This document shows, one piece after another, positions 12,101 to 21,100 of a stretch of 64,000 nucleotides of DNA. The translations under genes were made by a program, and so were the position numbers. Under the pieces are notes generated by a model that did not search any database, had not been told where the DNA came from, and saw only the letters and a list, made by a program, of their open reading frames with translations. Origin of the DNA: Spirometra erinaceieuropaei (lineage: Eukaryota > Platyhelminthes > Cestoda > Diphyllobothriidea > Diphyllobothriidae); NCBI GenBank assembly GCA_902702965.1, contig CACRXP010000722.1:31965-95964 (forward strand). The letters are read 5' to 3'. How positions within the stretch are numbered: position 1 is the first letter of the stretch; each line of letters begins with the position of its first letter.

Positions 12101-15100
12101 CAGGTGTTTTTGGTAGTTTTGCATGATTCACCTGGCTAGCACATGAAACATTTGGCGGCCTCGATGGGGTTCGAACCCATGACGGTATGTGCAAGGCTTG
12201 AGTATATCCAGCGCTCTAACCTGATCTACGAGGCACCCACCGGGAGTTGGAAGTTTAGATTTTAGGTGGCTAGAGCGTCGGCCGTCGTCTGGTCTTGCTC
12301 TTGCTGTCGTTGGTTCGAACCCCACAGAAGCCGCTGAGTTTTTCACAGTTTTGTCAGATGAAGTATGCAGATAGGTTCTAAAGACCTCGAAGTAAGTGAG
12401 CCTGGTGATATTGAAATCGATTTTTTAGGAAATCCTGCTTGGTCAGTCAGTTCACTGTATCAGAATTGGTGGGTTTCGTACGTTGCAGTAGGCTGGGCTG
12501 GCAACATGACCCAAATGTGATTAAACTCGCGACTGCCAGCCGGGTTCTCTTATATCAAGTAGTTAGTGGTAGAGGAAGGCGCTCACCGATCGTTCTTACG
12601 GAACTCACTCGTCCCGTGTTGTGCCTTAGGGCCTTCTCTCTCGAGCCCAACCAGCAACCGCACAGCGGCGCATGATATGGGCAGAATGTTATTGCCGACA
12701 AAGACAAGGGGGATTGGAATGGCTATTTCTGGCTTATTAACCGCTGTCAGCCAGTCATACCCAACCCCGAAGTGTGGAACACCTGGGGCTCGATCCCGCG
12801 ACCTGTCGGCCAAAAGTCCAACGCCTCTAACCCCTGAGCCACGGGCTCGTCCTGTCAGTTGCGATCGGAAATGTACAGTAGTAGTATCGACTGTCGTCAA
12901 GCCTTGAAATTGAGTCAGATGAAAGATTTATTCAAAAGTGCGTTGAAATTTTGCAAGTACAAAGTTTAGATAAGCCCAGTCTAGCCCTTTCGATGTTTAT
13001 AACCTCTGTTATTCTATGCCTTTTTTCTGAAAATATATCTGCCATTCTGTTAAAAGCGGTCTTGCAATGTTTGTTAACGGTTAAAATAATGAGGATGGTT
13101 TGACTTAGCGGGATTTAAGTGTGACTGGACCTGAGTGGGCTTTTTTATCCTACTTGAGTTATGCCATATTTTTCAAACTTTTCAACTAGCCCTGGACGGG
13201 CTCAATTCGGACGAGGCGGACGCGACTAATGCCCATTCCCCAGCTCCTCGAAGAAGCCAAGGAAGCCTTCTGCATCCCCCATTGCGGAAGCCGTCCTGTG
13301 AGTTGCCCCTTCCGGCCATCCTTTCGTCCGAGCTCTCCATAAATGACTCATCTGACTTTGGTCCAAGATTCCCTGGAACCTGTTTGCCTGCCGGTAGATG
13401 CTCTTGCGCTCCCTCTGGGTATACAGGTGGTGGGCATGATGGCCCAGTCATCATCCTCGCCCTTCTGACCCCTGTTGGGGTGTTGTTGGTGAAAAATCCT
13501 GGTCAAGTGTTTGTTGCGGACCCGGGGGTGTGGTGGTACGCCTAGGTGCGGGTCCGGCTGTGCCAACCACCTGCGCCCTCCCCCGCATCCGGTCTTCTTG
13601 ACTCTGTCTTGACACCGGGCCCAGGTGGAGAGTGGGTAGGAGAGAGTGCGGTAGGTGCTGCGCAAGCCCACTGTCACTATAAATTAATTCACACGCAAGT
13701 CCCCCCGTGCCTGTTGCACCTAGCTGTGTAGCACACGGTGGGCATCGTCGGAATCGACGGTCGAGTTGTCGTACCCAGATGATGGTCAGGGTCAATGATT
13801 GGCTGAATCAGGGCAGAATAAGTCAGATCCAGTTTTGTTTCAATCCATCCCATTATCTGTCCCCCCCCCTCTGGAAACATAACTTGACTGAGTTCGGCCT
13901 GTCAGGTTCTTGGATAATAACGAAACGAAGTCCTGGATCTGATCTGACACGACAACCACCGAAACGGACTTGCGTAGCACCTACCTCACCCCCCTTCCCA
14001 CACACACCACCTTCAAACGGCAAGACAGAGTCCAGGCGACTGGCATGGGCACTGTGACTGGACAAAACTTAACAGTCCGTATGCACGGCCAACTCAGGCA
14101 GCCCCCTGCTTACTCAATCTTCAATTAGTAGTCATCAGATTTCACATGAGTGAAAGAGCTATTTCGGCCAAACTGGAAGGCGATTGCAGTTTGAACCTTC
14201 GTCCTGGCCAGAATTTAGGTATCCCAGTGGCCTTTAAATCTCAAATTCACGCTTTTTGGCGGATTGTGGTATGTTAGAAGATCTCTGCTTGTCTATAGTG
14301 ACGAAACTACTTGCCGCATCTGAAGTGAAACGACAGTATTCTCTCTTTCTTACGTTAACCGAAAGTCTCATTCACGCTTACAAAGGATGAGGCTATAACA
14401 CAGAGAACGAACATACAGCGTGATACCGAGCGGCAAGGGAGCTTAGCCGAGTAAAAATCACTGTATTTCTGTTAATTAATACAGCAATTGTGTGACGGGT
14501 CAACAGTTTATACATGTGCAGCCCGTTTGCTTCGGGATTCCAATGGATCGGCGCGCGTTCATTCCTGTTCGAAAAAATACCAGATATGCGGCGACAAAAA
14601 ATGCCAGGTTGGAGGCGGCGATTAAGTATATTTCGATGACGTGATTATGACTCATCTGATAGACCTCCTCTTTATACCATCATTTCGGGAAGCCGGTTAA
14701 ACGGCCTACCTCTACGGTTCCGTTCATTTTAGCCTGGAGCACCCTCTCCTCCCTTGAATTGGTTATTTTGGATGCTTGCTTAACTACCTGCTTCAAATGA
14801 TCCCTGTGTTTGACATTATTTTATAGTCTGTAAATGCAAAATTGCGCGTATGGCCACTCCTGGAAGCAAAGTTGAGCGGGGGTTTTATATCCGCTTTTTC
14901 TCGCTACCAGAGCAGAGCTTTTATGATAGGCATAGTAGGTTGTAGTTGTGACCCTGCATAACGACTTTAGAGTACGCTGGTGTGTGAAATGAACCCTTCT
15001 TCGATATTGTCAAGACACACTCACAAAGGAGGACTTGCTGTTAACTTCTGTCTTAATTTTGAACGCAATTTTTGGAAAACTGACTTTAGGTTTTGAGTGG

Positions 15101-18100
15101 AACGCCTCCAGTTTATCCCTGCTGGCAATGGCCCACGTGTTACTTGAAATCCGCTCGATTTCCTAAACTCACTTGTCAACTGAGGATCCTCCTCTCATCT
15201 GTAGTGGTACAACCGTCGACAGTGACGACGTCCCACGGAGTAGCACAGCACCAGTGACCCGCACGTGAATTAGTGAGGTCTACTTGCGCAGCATCTACCT
15301 CACCAAGGCAGGACTATGTCAAGACGGTCGGGAACGGGTTTAGATGCAGGGACTGACAAAGTCCAACACCGCGTGTCCACACGCGATCTTACCCGCCCAC
15401 GATGGACCAGGTTTTCACAGAGACAAGAGGGTGGCCTGCATCTCCTCTGAATAGAAATGTCATAGAGGTCGCATTCAGAAGGAATCAGTGAGCATAAGCA
15501 GCGCCATTCTCGCGCATTTTGTCGATTCCGGACATCGTGTGGGCCCCAACGAACCTTTTCATGTAATTTTATAAGGTCCCATCGAGCTACCCTAAGCAAC
15601 TAGGCCAGCGCCTGTTAGCAACCACGGAAGCGGCCGCCATTAGGTTACAAAAGCCAATCTTATGCGCACAGAAGAACCACGTTCAGGCTCCGCGCCTACA
15701 GTAGTCGAAGGTCGATTAACGCTGCAACCCTCCGCGCCCTTCCCCCTCTCACCCCGTCCCTGACATTGACTGCTTTTACCCGCCCCGCCCCCCTCCCCTC
15801 CCCCAAACTCCCACACCCCGCCTGTGTCTTAAGGAGACTTTTTATCGATTTCCCTTATCGCTGACATGTTTTACTTCTACCCAGTTCCCATATACCTGTA
15901 TTGGCCCGACGAGAATTTATCGAAAGCTACGTATGTTCGCCACCTCGTCTTCTGAGTGAGCTAAATATCAGCCCTTGAACCAGTCATCCCACGTACACAC
16001 AGGTCACTCTTTAAGAGGATCGAGCCACTCCACCAGTTGGAAGCCTTCCAGGTCACGCCTATCAGCGGTTCGTTGTAGATCCAAGCTCGTCGGATCTATT
16101 ATAGTTAGGAATGTGCGGAATTGCCGTCGGCGTGGAGTTCCAAATGTCGACCTCTTCCCTTTGTCGTGCGCCAGTGAAATGTCCGTGCCTGTCAACCATC
16201 TGCTGGTGGAATTGGGCGCATTAGCTTGACGAGCACCAGGTAATGTACCGGTTTCATCAAGGGACCTACATCCCACTTGCGTGAGAAGTGCGGTATTATG
16301 ATCGGCTCGAATCCCACATACCTGAAAGTCCCATTAAGGCCACCCCACATACACACAGTGCCGGCAACGAGGATCCAGTTACCCCGTCATTTGGAAATCT
16401 TTCAAGCGGCGGTTTTTAACTCATCGTGACAGATTCATACGCGTCAGATCTATTTATAGTAAAGAATGTGTTGACCAGCCATGAGATGGATTCTCCAATG
16501 TCAAACTTACTCTCACTTCCCTCCTTACCAAGCACCAGTGAACTATTGGAGCCTGTTAACCAGCTGTTGATGGGATTGGACACGGCTTAAGTACAGCAGG
16601 GAGGCAAAAATTCATACGCGTCTGTTTTTTTGTCGCGTTGTGCTCCCTAAATTTGCGAGGACAACACTTCTTCCTGCCCAAACCAGTTCTAGAATCTTTG
16701 CCAGGCAGAAACCATTGTGGGCAGATCTCACTCACTGAGTGAGTGGGAAAACCCCCCTCCCCTTCTACTCTATCCCTCGTAACATTCGCCACATTGGAGT
16801 CCCCAGAACTGAAATCAGTTTATTCTTGCTGTGCAGTTTTGCAACTGGGTCCACCCACCCCAGAGCAGGTCGAACGAACCAGGGTAAAATCGACCTTCTC
16901 TTCTACCGAACGAAAACCCACAGTTTGGATGGCTGGCCGACCGCCTGTGAAGAAACCCCGTAAGAGTTGGCGGTTGTGTTACATATATGCACATACATAC
17001 ATCCTCGTTCCAAGCAGTGCTCACTAGTGTTCGTTTGCCCTTCCTTTAAACCTACCACTACACTGCGTTTCCATCCTTCTTCGCCGTCGCTGTCGCCGTT
17101 TGCAGTGGTGAGTAGACGCATCATTAATCGGGAGTTCGTGCCGGTTGAAATCATCCAAAAGTATGGCTACCGAAGGCTCAAGAATGATGGTACATCGTTC
17201 GGTCTGGTTGAATTTCTTCTTTTTGGCGTTGTCGATTCAGCGTTTTTTTTTTTGATTTTTGAATTTTTTGTTATTTGCGTCCGGAAATCCGATTTTCTCA
17301 ATTTATTGTGTCTTTTTTGATAATCCGTGCTTGTGAATTACAAACAAGGAGCTTATTCAAACAGGCAGTCGAGGCATAGGGAATGGAAGAGAGGAATTTG
17401 TTAAGTTTCCGGGACTGCGATCAGTACCTTTGCATGTTGCACTGTCACAAAGTTTAACAATACACACCCGGCTGAACGCTCATCTCATTTGGTCACGCTA
17501 CCTCGGAAACGTATTTTCACAAGTACTAATACTTTGGCAAACTATGCCCTCTGTGCGTATGAGCATTTCCCCTCTCAGAGATGGTACCGGCATGTGTTAC
17601 TGATGGGGAGAAGACTGTAAGCAGTTTTGATTCCTTGCAAGCATGATTTGAAACACTTTTTTCTTCTGCTGTGAACTCCGCGCGTAAATCTTTTTTGTAT
17701 CTCGTTTTGCTGGATTAGCCCACGCGAGTCAAGGAGAATAGAGACATACCCACTTTGTCTCGTCTTCCCTCCTTGAGGCGAATAGGGGTCGCTTTTTCCC
17801 CTCGCAGACTACGCAAATGACTGTACTTTGTGCTGATTGTATGCCGCTTTTTCTACTATTGGCTCCGATAGCCCATCGTCCTTTGGACGCCAACTTCAGT
17901 TTTATTGGTTGGTTTTGCTCTCTCAAGGCTTTACGTCATGTTGACTGCCGGTCACACTTCTGTTGCGGCGTTTCCTTACTCTCGACCTGAATGACTTACT
18001 CACTATCAGTGCTTGCCCCCTCCCACCCCCACCTCCATCTCTGACCTCTACGTTATCCACTGCAAGTGAGCGAGCAGACCATTCCCAACCTGGATTCTCT

Positions 18101-21100
18101 GCGACGGGATCTGCTGACACGCCTCATCGCTGAGGGCCAACCGGTGGAGGACGTGCTCTGCAAACAGCAGTACCAGGCCAACGAACAGGTGGACGATCAC
18201 GTTCGCTCCTGTGGAGTCCTCTTTCGACCGGTTGCTGGCCCTGGTGGCGTCGTCGCCAACGCTACTCAGGGTTTATCGACACTGGTCAAGTCGAAGATAG
18301 CGGCCAGTTCCACTGACGGTTACCTTTCCTCCAGTGGTCTGCTATTCCCCTGCTGTGGAAGACGTCCTGCGCAGGGTCTGGACACTGCCGACTACGCCGT
18401 TGGCTTCGTGGACGGTGTCGTACCCAGTGAGGAAGGCCGGTTTCGGAAGGCCGTCGTTGAACAGAATGAGGGCGTCTCCGACTACTGGGTAAGTCCCCGG
18501 GGCGCACAGTCCAGCTGCTGATCCCGTGTGTCATCAGCTCTCTAGGCGTAGACTTGCCTCCTTAAGGCGTCTTTAAGTGCTTGCTAGCTGCATCTGGGCG
18601 AGGGGGAGAGTAGGCTGTGCAGCCCGTGGCTCACCAATGTTACAACCCTCAGGGACGATTCGTTCCAATATGAGAATGCACAATAAGGGGATAAAACTCA
18701 TGAACCATGAATAAAATCACGAAGTATTGAGGTGCCGGAAATTAATGTGGATTTTTTCATAAACGACAAGAAAAGTGTTCGTTGGAGAACCTTTTACTGT
18801 TTTCATTTTGACCAAAATGTGATAAAGTCGGCGACCTTGGTGGGTAAGACTTAAGTTCGGCCAACGCTCTAGCCACCTGAGCTACGATACCCAACGGCTA
18901 GTCGTGAATTAAATCTTATTTGGGTCAAATTACCCTCCCCCAGCCTTTTACAATGTCAGGAATCCCCCCATATGTGATTAAATTCACGTCTCCCGTTTGG
19001 TCCTCGAAGCCCAGGTGGCTAGAGTGTTGGCTGTACTAAAGCCTTCCTCTTGCTGTCGTGGGTCCGAATCCCACCGGGGTCGCTGAGGTTTTCACAGTTG
19101 GGTCTAAATGAATTATTAAAAATCTGCCAGAACAAATTTTATTTTTTATCAATTATAAGTGCCATCATTATTAATAGCTCTTGCCCATCGTGAAACTAAG
19201 TTTTTAATACCCTTCTACTAAAAGGCCTTTTTTTCATTTCAATGAATTCTAGGAACCCAGTTTCGACGTAGTCGATATTTTGAAAAGTTTTTCACCGAGG
19301 AAATGCTTGAGAGATCGGATCAACTGATAATCATTTGGTGTGCAATCATGTAAGCGGGCAAAAGTTTCCACCTTGAATTTCGGGTCTTGTTCTCGTTCCG
19401 TCGGTGTGAATGCGGTCTTGCGTTGACATGCGGCACAGTTACACCTTTTCCATTGATTAGCATGGGCTCTTCAACGACAAGCCCTTGGTTCAAACGTTCT
19501 AATTATATATAAGTCTACTGTTACGGTTTGACCTTATTCCAGTACCTAAAAGTGAAGTGTGCTTACCATAATCCGACAAACACATAGCACACGCTTCAGA
19601 AGCAACCGAGCGAATTGCTGTGGAGTTAGGTGTTGGAATTGCACGCCGCCCCAAAGCCACCATACGCAATAGGGTCATTAAAATCAAGGACCGGTTAAAG
19701 CCTGAAGAGCAATCTGGGGTAGTGTATCGCATTCCGTGTCAAAATTGTCCTTGTAACTACACAGGACAGACTGGACGCATGCTTGGCTGTGCGACGGGGC
19801 GACGCATTATCACAAGTGGCCGCCCACACCTACGAAACGGGTCATGAGTTTAACTACGCGGCCACCAAAATAGTCGCCCATGCGGGGAAACAAAACAGGC
19901 CGAGAATTGATTGAGGTCTGGGCCTCGGATGAGAACTCTGTCAATCGATTTATAGATCTGGCACCGGGGTACAGAGCCCTGCGTAGTCACTTCCAGTCTT
20001 GCGCTGTCGGTCGATGATTGGCTTGCATGCCCTGTAACTGTCGCTCTTTCTGTTACTGCTATTGTCTCTGACGATGGACTCCCGCACTAGTTCGACAACT
20101 CTGAACAATAAACTAAATCTTCCGGTGCTCGACCACCCTTTTTCACTTACACGCACATCTGGAACTCGAATTTTCGCCTCCGCATTTCATACCTTTTTGG
20201 AGTATGAGTTTGATGACAGCGTAGGAACTGGGGTCTAACTTGTAGAAAGTCATTGGTGTTATGGCTGGTTGTTAACGTAAAGAATCCATTTCTCTCCGCC
20301 AGTGACAATTCAACGTAGAAACGGTTTCTTCCCCTGTATGCTTCGCAAGAAGTCACAGATTGTGGAACTGTGGGCCCTGTATTCTATCGATAGTTGGCGC
20401 GAGACCCACACATCTTGTCTACTAACTTGTTGAAGACGCTCCTGAATAGTAGACCATGAAGAATATAGCTTTTTAAATGATTCCTTGATGGTCTGGCAAG
20501 GACCTGCGTCAACGGTTGCGTCTAAGTGATCACTATTCAGCTCGACTGGTCTTTCTGGACGATGGATGTGGGGAAAGTTAAAATCACCCAACCGGAGTTT
20601 TGATAATCAAAGTTGACTCTGGCGGATATCTTTATCATCTGGCTAGACACCACAAGTTGTTTTGATGTCATACAATGATGAAAATGCCCGCCTTCGGATT
20701 TCATGCCTCCCTTTTTGGGCCGAATATGAAAAACAAAATTTGTATCAAAATCTAAAAAACAGGACCTAACTGACTTACAATGACACATAGTTCGAATTGA
20801 GCAGATGTAAACGCTTAATAAATTACATTTAAACTTGACCACAAGAACGGGTTTGCTTCTCGGCACCTATTATAAATCGACCAAAAGAGTCGATTGATAA
20901 TAAACTACTTTAATCTAAATGAAAACACGAGCGATGTATTGAAAGTGCTTTTACGTTGGCTAGAGATAACTATTTCCCTGAGTGAAGCAGAAATTTTGAA
21001 AGTTCGAATATTCACGGCAAAGGACTATACTCAACTTATTTAATTACTTATAGCCTGGTTTTTGTAAATAACCGAGCAGGTTAGACAGAATGAGCATAGC

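Larger units (their letters stand above)
7756..18066 (+). other. Intron 3 of the unrecognised gene
   Basis: About 10.3 kb. It holds PLE fragments (8090-8640 and 11145-12010 reverse, 15490-15930 forward), SINE copies (10133-10395 and 12147-12880), CTGCGCAAGT-family copies (8840-8920, 13375-13785, 13925-14065, 15225-15450) and a tandem pair of family 2 repeats (15960-16590). I recognise nothing in 9000-9950, 14070-15200 and 16600-18060. Confidence 0.55.

Noticed and set aside
12150..12240. A functional tRNA gene on the - strand
   Set aside because: The A and B boxes are good, but the anticodon and variable regions are too long and the acceptor stem pairs poorly. It is best read as a SINE head.
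13135..13795. Overlapping 90-136 codon frames on both strands
   Set aside because: They lie in a GC-rich dispersed repeat that recurs at 27420-27810 and elsewhere. The frames differ between copies.
18286..18534. Antisense frame opposite exon 4
   Set aside because: A shadow of the GC-rich coding exon on the + strand.
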